Source: Branchiostoma floridae (lineage: Eukaryota > Chordata > Leptocardii > Amphioxiformes > Branchiostomatidae). From it: a stretch of 64,000 nucleotides of DNA. The notes beneath the pieces are model-generated. The model saw nothing but the letters and a program-made list of their open reading frames with translations, did no database searches and had not been told where the DNA came from. The translations under genes and the position numbers were made by a program. This document shows, in pieces, positions 10,453 through 22,100 of the stretch. Numbering within the stretch: the first letter of the stretch is position 1; the number at the start of each line of letters is the position of its first letter. Location of the stretch: positions 19,253,004-19,317,003 of the forward strand of contig NC_049990.1 of the NCBI RefSeq assembly GCF_000003815.2. Reading direction: 5' to 3'.

Positions 10453-13400
10453 CTGCAAGAAGTAATAAAAATTGTGTGTGCAAGACTCACATGTACAACA
10501 TTTATTATATTTGTATACAGCCGAAGCTAGATATTAATGTTAACCTGAGTAAAGTGAGGAAAGTCGTGTAAAGTGCCTTTCCCAAGGGCACAAGATCGGT
10601 AGCACGTCAGCCGGATTCGAACCCGCAACCTCTCGGTCACGGGCCGAACACATGTACAGTCCAGCTGCGCTACGCGGTCCCGTCCTTGTACCCCCCTCAC
10701 ATTATATACGATCTTCGGACGTACTTCGCGATCGCAGGAAGGTTGGCTGATTTTAAGATCTTAAGATGGTCTTGCGTATTTTTCGCCCAAAATCTGTCCC
10801 CCTCACATATAAGCGAGCCTCGTGCGATCGACGGTGAATAAATCTATGATAATGAACCTCCCATGACCTTTTGCACGCGGACAAGGGAACACTAAACGTT
10901 CCTCAAAAAAGGCAAGAGATGAATAAATGTTGCTTATTTTGTTGTCGGAATCTTTTTAACCAATGAATGGAATGCGCGGGCATAATGGAAATGACACAAG
11001 AAAGGAAAGTGTGTCACAAAGCCAGCCTACATACTGCCACAGGGGCCACAATGTTAGAATTACCCTCACATTCCCAGAAATTCAATATTTGTAAACAATC
11101 GGAAGTCGGGTGAACGTCGCCCGAACGTCGCCCGACTAACGGGCGTTCGCCATCCGATTTGCGCTCGATGATTAATAACTATGTCTGTGCTCGCCTATCG
11201 GTCTTCAATCGTTGGATTGACGCAAGACTATTGACCGATACCCTTGTGAGGTACGCACGAGTTTCACGTACGATCTGCGACTCGGTAACGATCTCTGCGA
11301 TCTCGGAGATCTCCTGCGACTTGTCGCTTATGTTAAGAACATGTTTCGCTGCACCGCGACCGTCGTAAGACTCCTGAAAATTGCCGGCGATCCCTAAAAA
11401 TCGCAAGAGGATCGTGAGAACACCGGACGTCTTACTCACGAAAATGTCATTTAGAGCTCGTAAACTAGTCGTCCGATCGAATCGCGCCTAATGTGAGGGG
11501 GGGTATTAAAGCCATACTGTACTCCACAAGAGAGTGTTCTGGTTCTACTAATAATATTTAGCGCTCTTATGAAATCGAGGTCCGATAAAAAAATGTTTGC
11601 AGCATGTGTGTGAATAGGTCATTTTCCATCCTTAGAAACTTAGGTCTTCTATTAATTTAACCCCAAAATTTATTGGTAACTTCCCCACCCGATGGGGGGG
11701 GGGGGTTTGCAATACTCATTAATTAATTTATTTACTTATCTGTGATTATGTGTGATTATTTTTGTACAAGTTTAGTCGATTTTGTGTACATAAAGATGTG
11801 ATCTTTAGAAAATAACACTCTCCTCTGGAGGAAATATGGCTTTAATTTTACCCCCAAAAAATTCTGACTTAAGCAATTGCATGTGTAGTTTCTAGCTAGT
11901 CTCACCTTCACGTTGTGAGCTGAAAAAGACTGCCGACGGTGTAGGGACAGAACTGTAGAATCCAGTCTGATCAGGACCAGGGGTAACGGTAGTAGTCACA
12001 ATCGCTGTCGGCTGTAGAAAGATGGTTATCTTGTCTATATATCTATCTATATTACATACTGGCCAAAATCCACTACGGGGTACCAGGTAGGTGCAAAGTA
12101 GTATGGCCGGTGGTGGTGCAAAAAAGTAGGTGCAATAAACGAAAACAAAAAAGTGAAAAACAACGTGAAGTGTCAGCAATACTTGAAGTGTCATTGGTTC
12201 ATCGTGGTTCATTGATTTTCTAAACCCTGTTACAATTAGATATTTGTGTGCCCCTGACCCTGTCAAATTCTGCGTAATGACCCCGGATTTTCAAACTTTA
12301 TTGCTAAAAGCACAATGTGGTCACTTTAAAAGTAAATTCAAGAGCCAAACCTCATCAATAAAGCACCAATCACGTCGATGAAGGTAAAGATACCGGTACA
12401 ATAAGATACGCCAAAATCAGTTAGCCAAGCAACTGGATATGATCTTATCCAGTTCCTTGAGTGACTGTTTTGAGCGTAAAGCACTAATTATGAATAAATG
12501 TGTCGTAAAATGGTCAACAAAACCCCAAACGAGACAAGGTAATAATGCACAAGCATACCGCTGCTGGGTTGGTATAAAAGGATACACGGAGAAAGACTCC
12601 GACGACAATGCACAACACAAGGAATGTAGCCATTGGCATTGCTGCAGCTAAGCACGCCTGGTGACGTGTACATTCTGAAAAAAATCCACATTACAGCAAT
12701 TGAATCAAATGAAAACGACTTTAATTCAAGAGATCCCTTGTTCAGAACAAAAAAAATTAATGGTCACGAGAAAGTACCGATTACCGCGAAAAAATGACAA
12801 AGATTTCTCTTCAGAAGTTGGAGATTTCGACCTTGACTATAATTGTCATATACAAACGGTGTAGCGTCACAAATAGCACGTCCAGCTAGATGGAAAACTT
12901 GTTCTTATCTAGTATCAATCTTTACGTTAAGGCTTAGATCTGCCTTGAAACAGGCTAGGACTCAATCGTGCGAATATTCAAATGTTTTGAAATATGGACA
13001 CAGCTTACCGCCAGCTGTAGGATGCTGAACGTTTGGCACGTACATCGGATTTGAGTGAAGCGCATTCGGGACATGTTGTCTCTGCTCACTTTCAAGATTA
13101 GAAGGATTTGCATCATTGCTTGACGAGTTGGCCAAGACATCATTGATGTTGTTTGATGCCGCTGTTGGCATCTGCAAGGACTGTCTCGCTTGGGTGTGAA
13201 GGTCCCGTGACGTTGTGTTAGACTCAATGTCATCCTGTTTTATGTATGCGACAGCATATGGTCGAATGTCAACATCATCAGAGGCAATGTTTGCTGTTTG
13301 TCTATTTTCAGCTGCAACATCTATCCTTGGGAGTGGGTGATCATCACTTAGGTCGTTGCGTTCCTGGTATCTAACTGTGTATGGTTGGATGCAGGGATTT

Positions 13401-13909
13401 GTATCACTGTTAGCTGACCAGAAGGCAGTTTCATTTTGAACAGTAACAGCACATGATTGGAGGCAGTGATCGCCAGAATTGTTGTCTGGCATGGCTCCTC
13501 CAGCTTCTTCACAAGTAGCATGATATTGCTGATTTTCGGGGCTGCCATCATAGTTGGCATTATCATCGTCCACACGTGGCGGGACAGAGCCACTGTTATC
13601 ATAGCTATCTGGCCTGTAGGAGTTTTCATAGCTGTCCTGGTGTGTTTCACCACCAGCACACGGCTGGGTGAAGACACAGTCGTCGTTGTCAGCAGGCTCA
13701 CCAGGGGGAGAATCCCACTCTCGCGTCGAATCTAAGTCAGTGTAAACGGTGTTTAGCGCGTACATCGGATTAGGATCCCGGGATTTTGGAATGTAATTCA
13801 AGTCCGGCTGTAGCGCATCGGGATTTGGCAGTGCCATACTTTCTCTGAATTGTCTGCTATGGCGGTTCTTGGTGCGGTTTTTAGAGGCCTGTGTAATAAT
13901 GTTTGGCAA
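9604..13909 (-). CDS. Type II membrane protein with NHL-repeat ectodomain
   Basis: Four minus-strand exons join with matching phases: 13909 (or 13837)-13009, 12674-12559, 12011-11906 and 10452-9604. The first exon encodes a long polar, acidic tail with repeated IRPYAVAY / IQPYTVRY motifs each followed by an acidic QDD-type patch. It also carries NPMYALN and NPMYVPN motifs, which are possible tyrosine signalling sites. The second exon encodes one membrane segment (about 20 residues starting [13 protein letters not shown]). The third is a Thr/Pro-rich stalk. The fourth carries NHL beta-propeller repeats, with recurring [15 protein letters not shown] and [13 protein letters not shown] type blades. 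No signal peptide precedes the membrane segment, so the NHL domain should be outside the cell. The start codon is uncertain: 13909 opens the frame and 13837 begins [11 protein letters not shown] one-base frameshift lies near 9740. Confidence 0.75.
10545..10682 (-). mobile_element. tRNA-derived SINE in the NHL gene intron
   Basis: On the minus strand the head has an A-box-like TAGCGCAGCTGG and a B-box GGTTCGAATCC. The conserved tail that follows is GTGCCCTTGGGAAAGGCAC. The A-to-B spacing suits a tRNA-like promoter, but the stems are degraded, so it is not a working tRNA gene. Confidence 0.7.
10683..11905. other. Intron of the NHL gene, nothing further recognised
   Basis: It contains two GGGG-rich tracts near 11500 and 11693 and a short region of repeated CGCCCGA words near 11115. 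No open frame with recognisable protein is present. Confidence 0.5.
11906..12011 (-). CDS. NHL gene, Thr/Pro stalk exon
   Basis: The exon is 106 bases, phase 0 in and phase 1 out. It encodes [18 protein letters not shown] and then a Ser/Pro-rich segment. Its composition fits an extracellular stalk. Confidence 0.6.
12559..12674 (-). CDS. NHL gene, transmembrane exon
   Basis: The exon is 116 bases after a TTTTTTTCAG acceptor, phase 1 in and phase 0 out. The hydrophobic stretch [13 protein letters not shown] lies between polar flanks. Phases match both neighbouring exons, which supports the call despite its small size. Confidence 0.6.
13009..13909 (-). CDS. NHL gene, cytosolic tail exon
   Basis: This is the large first exon, ending at donor GGCG|GTAAGC. 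It is rich in Asp, Asn, Ser and Pro, with repeated PYAVAY-type and NPMY motifs. It resembles N-terminal tails that I recall from lancelet membrane proteins with varied ectodomains. That family link is recall, not search. Confidence 0.62.
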
Positions 13910-13946
13910 AATGTTTACTGAAAGCTTTTGTGTAATGGTTGGCTTG

Positions 13947-13953
13947 CTTGCTT

Positions 13954-13986
<33 letters not shown>

Positions 13987-14395
13987 ATGGATGGATGGAT
14001 GGATGGATGGATGGATGGATGGATGGATGGATGGATGGATGGATGGATGGATGAATGAATGGATGGGTGGATGGATGGATGGATGAATGGATGGGTGGAT
14101 GGATGGATGGATGGATGGATGGATGAATGGATGGATGGATGGATGGATGGATGGATGGATGGATGGATGGATGGATGGATGGATGGATGGATGGATAGTT
14201 GGGCGGATGGATGGTGGATAGATAGGTGGTTAGAGGGGTGGGTAGATGGATGAATGGATGGATGGATGGTTGGACGGCTAGATGGATGGATGGATGGATA
14301 GATGGATGGATAGAGGGCTGGATAGATGGATGGATGGTTGGACGGCTGGATGGAAGGATGATTAGACGGCTAGATGAATGAATGGATGGATCCGA
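13947..14395. repeat. (TGGA)n microsatellite with a (GCTG)n start
   Basis: About 450 bases of TGGA repeats, beginning as GCTT/GCTG repeats and becoming interrupted towards the 3' end. Apparent MDGWMDGW proteins are artefacts of the repeat. Confidence 0.95.
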
Positions 14396-15310
14396 TTAAT
14401 CTGGGCCAATCCGTGGATTCTGCCTGTAATGTTAGACGTGTTATGTCTATTCCCCTGCTCGGTGTGGGCTGAATCTGGCGGCCCTAAAACCTATCCTCTA
14501 GTATGCAGAGGTACGAGAAGAGGCTGGATTATTCCTGAGAAAATGGTACGGTTTTAATCAGTCGAGCAGAAATGGTGACGTCCTCGTCGCCTAGCAACAA
14601 TAGCTCTTTTCTTGAAACTGCCCCGGGTGTTGTCTTCGTGTGAATCGCGTCTGCATAAATGCAAACAATCAAACCATGATGTTGGCGAGTGTGTGGCTCA
14701 TACAAGAGTCACTACCGTATTCATTATTTGACTACTCTTTCTTTGCTATCATGTTTTAAGAACAGGGTAAAAATTTATGACAAAATGAATTTCCACTATG
14801 CTTGTTTTAAGATGAAAAAGGCGACTTTCGTCAAACGAAAGTTTTCATTCGTAGTCTGACACTTGTAAGTTCATGAGCAGACAGAAAGCAATTCACATGA
14901 CCGAGCTCCAAAGAAAACAAAATCCAATTTATACGTGGATCAAACAGCCCACGACTCATCTTCTAGTACCAGACAATTCATATCAATGTTTAGATACATA
15001 TACCAGTGCTATACTTGTTGTCGTGGCAAGGGTTGTGTCTAACATGTTGTTTTTACCTGAAGATATTTTCAGGATTCATCACATACTGATATGCTACAAG
15101 TTTTTTCTGGCTAATTGGTGGTTATCTAGTCATAATTTTCGTCTCTTTCTTTTGGGGGAAGTAAGTTTAACCGTTTGCAATAAAGACATAATTCAAGTAG
15201 CGTCGCCTTCTTGAGTAGTAAATTCATGTATTATTCTTGTCTTGGTATCACATAAAGATACACATTCTGAACAATTTCGACAATTCACGAAGAAAAAAAA
15301 ACAAACAAAT
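14396..15310. other. Intergenic, nothing recognised
   Basis: No coding match or repeat structure stands out. A short inverted pair GACTTTCGTC/AACGAAAGTTTTC occurs near 14823. Confidence 0.45.
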
Positions 15311-15410
15311 NNNNNNNNNNNNNNNNNNNNNNNNNNNNNNNNNNNNNNNNNNNNNNNNNNNNNNNNNNNNNNNNNNNNNNNNNNNNNNNNNNNNNNNNNN
15401 NNNNNNNNNN
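15311..15410. other. Assembly gap (100 N)
   Basis: A run of exactly 100 N between non-coding sequence and a scrap of the TRIM-family last exon. Confidence 0.99.
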
Positions 15411-15474
15411 GCGACTTATTGCAGCCATAATCCCCTTGTGTGGCGCCTTTTCCGTCAGAACCGCCTGCAAAATT
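15411..15474 (-). pseudogene. Fragment of the TRIM-family last glycine-rich exon
   Basis: On the minus strand about 20 codons read NFAGGSDGKGATQGD, identical to the middle of that exon in copy B. Unrelated sequence follows on one side and the gap on the other. It is a stray copy, or evidence that scaffolds were joined wrongly here. Confidence 0.65.
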
Positions 15475-15546
15475 AGGGCAGGCACCTCTTGCGCCTCGCT
15501 CTTAGCCTGGGTCGTGTACTGGAAGTGTTGGTACCGACCAGGTCAC

Positions 15547-16199
15547 CCTTGGCCTGTGTAGTTGCAGCCAACTTAAACAGTGTAGTTGCCCCAGTAGAGC
15601 CACCTTTACGATTGGCCATGTAGTCCTCCATGCGGAGTTCCTATGGACAAAAAAGCGTTCTTTACTACACCATGCGATGAAGCAACATGTTAAATATATC
15701 CTATCTGCTAAATCATGCTGCTTCCGTATGACACAATATGCCAACAATGACAACCCTAGCAACCTTACCATTCATCCCTTTGGGCATGTAAGCGATATGG
15801 TCACTGCAAATCAGGTATTCTCTGCAAAGTTTACAATACAGAATTATGAATACATTTTCTATGGTATCAGTATATAGACATACATAGAATCAACTAAATT
15901 AAAAACAAACCTCCAAGCTCTTGGTCTCATACTCCTTCATGGCGGTGATACACTGGTGTGCTGTACGGACGTTCTGGGAGACGCCATTTTGCATCATGGT
16001 GTCACTACCAGACACAGGCTGGGGACATACAGGAATAATGTATTAGTTATTACAAAAACATACCTGTCTTCAAGACCACACAAGCTTGCGAATGGCGATG
16101 AGATACAAAATTTAGAGTGCAAAATGAAGTAAATACAACAACTTCTACTCACCTCAAACTTCACAGTGGTGCCAGTTGGTCCAGCTTCAGTAGCGCTAA
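15547..16199 (-). CDS. Nup98-type GLEBS motif, three exons
   Basis: The exons are 16199-16153, 16018-15911 and 15640-15547. Spliced, they give GPTGTTVKFE, then a DTMMQNGVSQNV segment, then HQCITAMKEYETKSLE joined to ELRMEDYMANRKG. The order and spacing equal the GLEBS region of vertebrate Nup98. Phases run 1-0-0-1. The last donor (AAGG|GTGACC) is the least certain; without it the frame continues with a basic tail and stops shortly after. Confidence 0.85.
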
Positions 16200-19100
16200 C
16201 TGAAAAACAACAACACATTGTTCACTTTACTATCAATTACTGAATAGGACTACAAACAAAGAACTAGGCATTTATATTATGGTATACAGTAAAGTATCTT
16301 CACGGCCAGCCTAGCATCCAGCTATCTACCCAGCATACAAGTAGATAAAAAGTAAGACAATAAGAAGTTGAGACGTTTCATATTATAGCAAGATAACTTC
16401 TGATTACAAAGCCCTTGGTCCGATGATATTACTACTGGTTTATGTATAATAATATATTGTACAACATTTCTTCTGAAATGAAAACAAAGCAAAGCAAAGC
16501 TTCTTTACGTGGTAGAAGTACACCATGGATAAAACATGGATGAATATTGGACAAAAATGTTTTATCACAAGCCAGCGTCTCACCAGCACCAAACAGTCCT
16601 GTACTTTTGATCAGTCCTGATCCAAACAAACTTGGTGTCTGTTGGGTGGCCCCAAACAGCCCTGTACTTGTAGCGGTGGTGGACGACTGGGTAACAAACC
16701 CTTTATAAAACGAAATTCAAATGAAGAGTTAGTGTCGTAGGTATGATGGTAATGAGTCTACTAATGACGTTACGTGTGTTCATCAATCAGAAATGGTTGA
16801 TATCTGTTATTAGTTTATGAAATGAAGGAAAGAGGTGGCGAAATATGTTAAAAGGCTACTAGTAAAATTCTCCTACAAATTCATTATGATGTAGTACAAA
16901 CCTCTAAATCGTTTGGCGGTGACAGTTTTGTTCGCACTCCCAAACGGTGCTGTCTGCTGCTCTGGTGTAGCGAAGAGTCCTTTACCAGCTGTACTTGTGG
17001 AAGTACCAAACAGCCCTCCTGTACTTGTGGAAGTACCAAACAGCCCTCCTGTACTTGTGGAAGTACCAAGCAGCTCTCCTGTACTTGTGGAAGTACCAAG
17101 CAGCTCTCCTGTACTTGTGGAAGTACCAAACAGCCCTCCTGTACTTGTGGAAGTACCAAACAGCCCTCCTGTACTTGTGGAAGTACCAAGCAGCTGCCCT
17201 CCTGTACTTGTNNNNNNNNNNNNNNNNNNNNNNNNNNNNNNNNNNNNNNNNNNNNNNNNNNNNNNNNNNNNNNNNNNNNNNNNNNNNNNNNNNNNNNNNN
17301 NNNNNNNNNNNNNNNNNNNNNNNNNNNNNNNNNNNNNNNNNNNNNNNNNNNNNNNNNNNNNNNNNNNNNNNNNNNNNNNNNNNNNNNNNNNNNNNNNNNN
17401 NNNNNNNNNNNNNNNNNNNNNNNNAAACGATTCTCAAGGACATATTCTCTGAACTAGGATCACCATCTCTAACCATTTAGAGTAGCAACATGATAATGTG
17501 AACGTAACTAATACTGTAGTAATGCAGTACCATAAATGAATGGTATGTCGATGAAGATGCAAAGAACCAGGATTCAAGCATTTTGTACTTACAGTGAAGC
17601 GTCTGGAACGTCTGCAGTGCGGATCGTCTGCAGTATCGAACCGACGTCAGCGGCACAACTGAGACTTATTGCATTGAGATATGTGTAGGCGGCCATACAT
17701 ATTGGCTAAAGATATGAAGGTTCTAAACATTTTAGTAAGAAAAGGGACAGATTATAATTGTAAAGAAATTCTGCAATAAACAGATTTTAGAGCCTAAACG
17801 AATAATCTATTTAGGTGATTTTGCACAGAAAATACAAGATATATGTCCTATAAAGTCAATTTTTTAATGGTATTAAGTTTCCCCTCCCCTGGGAATCGTT
17901 AAAATGGACTAGTCAAACTTCTTTGTCTTTAGACGTGGGCGGAGCTTTGGTAGCTTGAAGACTATACAATCATGTATGGTGTACTTATTTCAACATCCAC
18001 GTACTTTTCATAAACAACGTGCGTACTAAATAGAGTTGTATTTTCTTGCTGTTTTCAGTAGACTTTGGTACACTAGGTAAAATCCTCCGTATTACGTAGT
18101 AACGGCTGGCTCAATCGTTCTCTTGCTTGTTATTGAATACACATCGTTGGCCGATATGAATTCAATAACACTAACCGTTTTTTTTCTTCTTCTTAGATCA
18201 TGGACCGGTCCAGATAAACCGGATCTGAAGAAAATCATTGGACCTGATCTTGGGCCGATTAGAAAATGAACAGATTATATCCGCAGTTCTAAATTGGATT
18301 TGTGTTTATAACACCCTTGATTTTTCTTGATTTTTAGAAAGACACAAAACGTAAAAAGATATGTATTTTATCGATTAAATTCGTCGAGCGCTTTGTCAAA
18401 TTGATCGGGCGCAGCAACGCTGCAAACGTACCGCATCTTCAGTTAGACGATGGATTAGAGTAAAAATATGTATTATGAAGTTAATTGCCTCTTTCAAGTA
18501 TTAAATGTGTATTGTGTACTTGCTCCCACTCTAGAGAAACCAACAAGTCTGAATAACCATCACGAATTCATGGCGACCTGAACAGTGTTATTGACATATC
18601 ATGTCAGTAAATTGTTACGTGGCTATCACACTGGCGCTTCATAGATACTTATATCACGCGGTTGCTATTTCAGACTATGCAATGTACTGAACTATTGAGA
18701 CATACATTCAAAATAATTCAGACTTATTACAAATATCACCTAAAACCCTCATGGTGACTTGGAATAGACTCTATCATGCAAAACGAGCAAGCACATCTTC
18801 TTATCACGCGGTTGCTATTTTAGATTATGCAATGTACTACTGAACTATTGAGACATACATTCAAAATAAGTACTGAGCGAAATCTGAAAAGTCGAACAAT
18901 GGGACTCGGATATTCAACAACTTATCAAGCCACTCCTTATCTATCCTTAACTGCTCTATATATATCTACGAAAGAAGTTAACTTTTGAAGGAAGAATTTN
19001 NNNNNNNNNNNNNNNNNNNNNNNNNNNNNNNNNNNNNNNNNNNNNNNNNNNNNNNNNNNNNNNNNNNNNNNNNNNNNNNNNNNNNNNNNNNNNNNNNNNT

Positions 19101-22100
19101 GCCCTCCTGTACTTATTGTGGAAGTACCAAGCAGCTCTCCTAGTACTTGTAGGAAGTACCAAACAGCCCTTCTTTCGTCTCTGTAGTACTTGTGAACCCT
19201 TTGAAAGTAGATGTCGAGGTGGATAGCTTGCCAAAGCTGAAGCTGAGACCTTCAAAGAGCCCTGTGTCAGTGTTTGCCGTTGTGCTGCCCAAAAGCCCTC
19301 CCGCTACCGGAGTCTTGGTGACCACAATGCTACTGGTGCCAATCGCACTTGTTTCTGCAATTCAAGCAACAGAAATATGGTTTTTATAGCTTTGCCTAAA
19401 CATGCAGAAGTGGGTAACCTCATTCCAGCAAGCAAACATGCACATTGTGTCCGTGTGTTCACTTACTATCATAATGCCTTTGATGCATTCGTATGTAGTT
19501 TGGTACTTCATCTGCTAATATGCGTGAGATGATGTACGTTTTTGTACACCGTAGCAGCCTTTTAGATAAAAAATTGTAATATTTTTAGACAACAGTCCCA
19601 TCTTGAAGATATGGAATAGTGTACAATTGTTGCCAGTAAGCATTTGTGCCATTAGCCTGACCAAACAAACGTCGTTCTAGATGCAGCTGGTACCAGTTAC
19701 TATTACCTTATCTCAGCAGATATCAATCGAACCGACTTGCTACACTGACTTGATTACTGGCTATTATTATAATAAACAACTACCTGTATACAAATGACGA
19801 CAGGTTTTGAGAAAATTATTCGGTGCCTTTGTTTGTCTGTGTAATGTTGTAACAGTTACGTTAGATCTAAATTCAATCCCCTGGCTTTTTTCACACTACA
19901 GGGTCCAAGTTTTATGAGATTTTTCTATAATACCTCAAGCGTAATTGGAGAATCGTCATGATATTTTGTATGCATATTAGGTGATGCTTGTTCATTGTCA
20001 GTTTAGTTAAGCTATGTATATATTTTAACCTTCACCCTATCGCAAGGGTTTATTCATGCATCCAATCTGCGTATGTTGCCGTGTAAGTCAGTAACAAAAT
20101 GGATAACGTCTTATACTTTGAGAGTGGAAAAAAGCAAAACATCTTCCATACCTTGCTGATCTTTGGTTGGCGTAGACGTCGTCTGAACAGGTTGGGGTGC
20201 ATCCTTCCTCAGAGCCTTTCCAGCCTTCCATTGGTCGAACCAGATCTCGTAATCATCGAAGTCCTCATCTGGCCTGTAACCGTCCGGCACGGGAAGGTCT
20301 TCGTAGAAGTAGAATGTCGGCGGGAGTCGGTACTTGAGGGCACGGGTCAGCTGCGTTGCCGTGGGCTTCTTCTCAAAGATGATTTGCACATCGGGGCCAG
20401 AGGTCAGAGAGGCGCCAAAGGTCATGTTGGAAAGCTGTGGCCATCCTTTTTCTGGCGACTGCGATAGGTCAGTTGGTGTCTTTTCTACAAGTAAAAACAC
20501 TATTATCAGGACACAGAGTATTCTAAAACAAGAAACATGAAAACAAATATGACATGTGCATCTTGAAGTTGTTATATATCAGGCTACAGTGCCTTTGTTA
20601 TATGGATGACATCAATGGTCAAATTTTGTCCTTTTCCACAAAAAAGTGGTCATACTGAAGATCGTTATTCTTGTTGGGGCTCTTAATTGGACTCTTCAAT
20701 GGGCTTAAACACTTGTAATTGTCTTACAAGGATGATGGCGATATTCACATCTCTAAATATGAACCTGAGCCCTACACCTTGGTTAACCATCTTCTGAGAA
20801 TTAAATGTTGTCGTTGATGTATCACCAAAGTGACCAAACAGAGTGCTACGTACCGCTCGTGCAATCCTGTACACCTAGGGTGACTTTCTTTTGCTTCTGC
20901 TCCAGAGCATCTGCAAACGAGAAAGGCTTCGTATCCGTCTCTGTACCCACGAGTGACTGCTTGGCTAAATCACGGATACTCGGCATTGCATTTCCAGCTC
21001 TGCTGACGAATGTAGATGACGTCTTTGATGTTTCATCTGCTTTGGCATTGAAGCTGAATCTTGCACCGGTACCTGACGTAGCATTACTTCCGATACTTGG
21101 ACCACTGAAGACGACCCCTGTGGATTTTGCCGGCTTGGCTGGAGTACTGAAAGTAAAACCCACTCCGATCCCTGTCGAGGCCTTTCCCAAAACTGACCTA
21201 CTCGTTGGTTCAGGTTTTGGAGTAGAGCAAGCCAGACATTTTATTGTGTGTCCGGGATTGCTTACCATGCAGACTTCACAGTCCCAGGATTCAGGTTTGG
21301 ATTTAAACAGGTCATCAAAACCCTGGAGGAAAAACGAAGCAAATTCTGAGCATGGGTTACCCAGTGAACTAGAAAGGCCGACATTTTCTCGAGAGCAAAT
21401 ACAGTATATTTCAGCCATCTCCCTCCCAATGCAACAATAGATTGTTCGAAAGTCACCCATGTACGAAAATGGAAAACTTCTGCTTGAAGTCGCTTCTAAC
21501 TACTAATCACACTTATGAGCAAAAATGAATCTTATAAAATCCTCAATGGAAGAATGGGCTCTTCCAGTGCAACCCTGTAAAAAGCTAAAATAGACCAGTC
21601 CAAAAACACTTCAATCAAAACCGTCCAAAACTGAATTTGAAAAATATCCCCCTCCGTGCAAGAATGGACTCTTCCTGTGATATGCCTATAATAAGTGGAG
21701 CAGTCCAAAAATACTTCCATTAAAATAGGACTTTGACTCATAATCACCAATGTGTAAAAAAATGAATCTTAAATAAATACCCCCGTAGAGGAATGAACTC
21801 TTCCAGCACACCCCGTTTAAAACTGCTCATTTGATTAGCTCAGAAATACTCCCACTAAAAACATGACCTTTTCTATTAGCAACCCAGTCCAAAATTTAAT
21901 CTAAAAAGTACCCCGTGCATCAATGGACTCTTCCATAAAACACCAGAGTTGTTGATTGGCTGCCGAATCCACCTCAGGATATTGATGCAGGCTAGGTCAT
22001 TGTCTGCCTATACACCTTTCTCACGCGGCCGCCATGATAGATTGAAGACGAGTTCAATGAGGCAAACAGACAAAACTTATTTCTAAAATCAACTCCCATT

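Noticed and set aside
10545-10682. A working tRNA gene
   Set aside because: A- and B-box words exist, but cloverleaf stems do not close and a SINE-type tail follows directly.
11100-11470. Overlapping frames near 11159-11439 on both strands
   Set aside because: They lie inside the NHL gene intron and show no recognisable protein or phase-compatible splice sites.
13869-14253. Plus-strand MDGWMDGW proteins
   Set aside because: They are products of the TGGA microsatellite only.
16884-17480. Tandem 39-base repeats as a possible CRISPR-like or minisatellite array
   Set aside because: The repeats are contiguous without unique spacers, keep an open GLFG frame on the minus strand, and splice in phase to the next nucleoporin exons.
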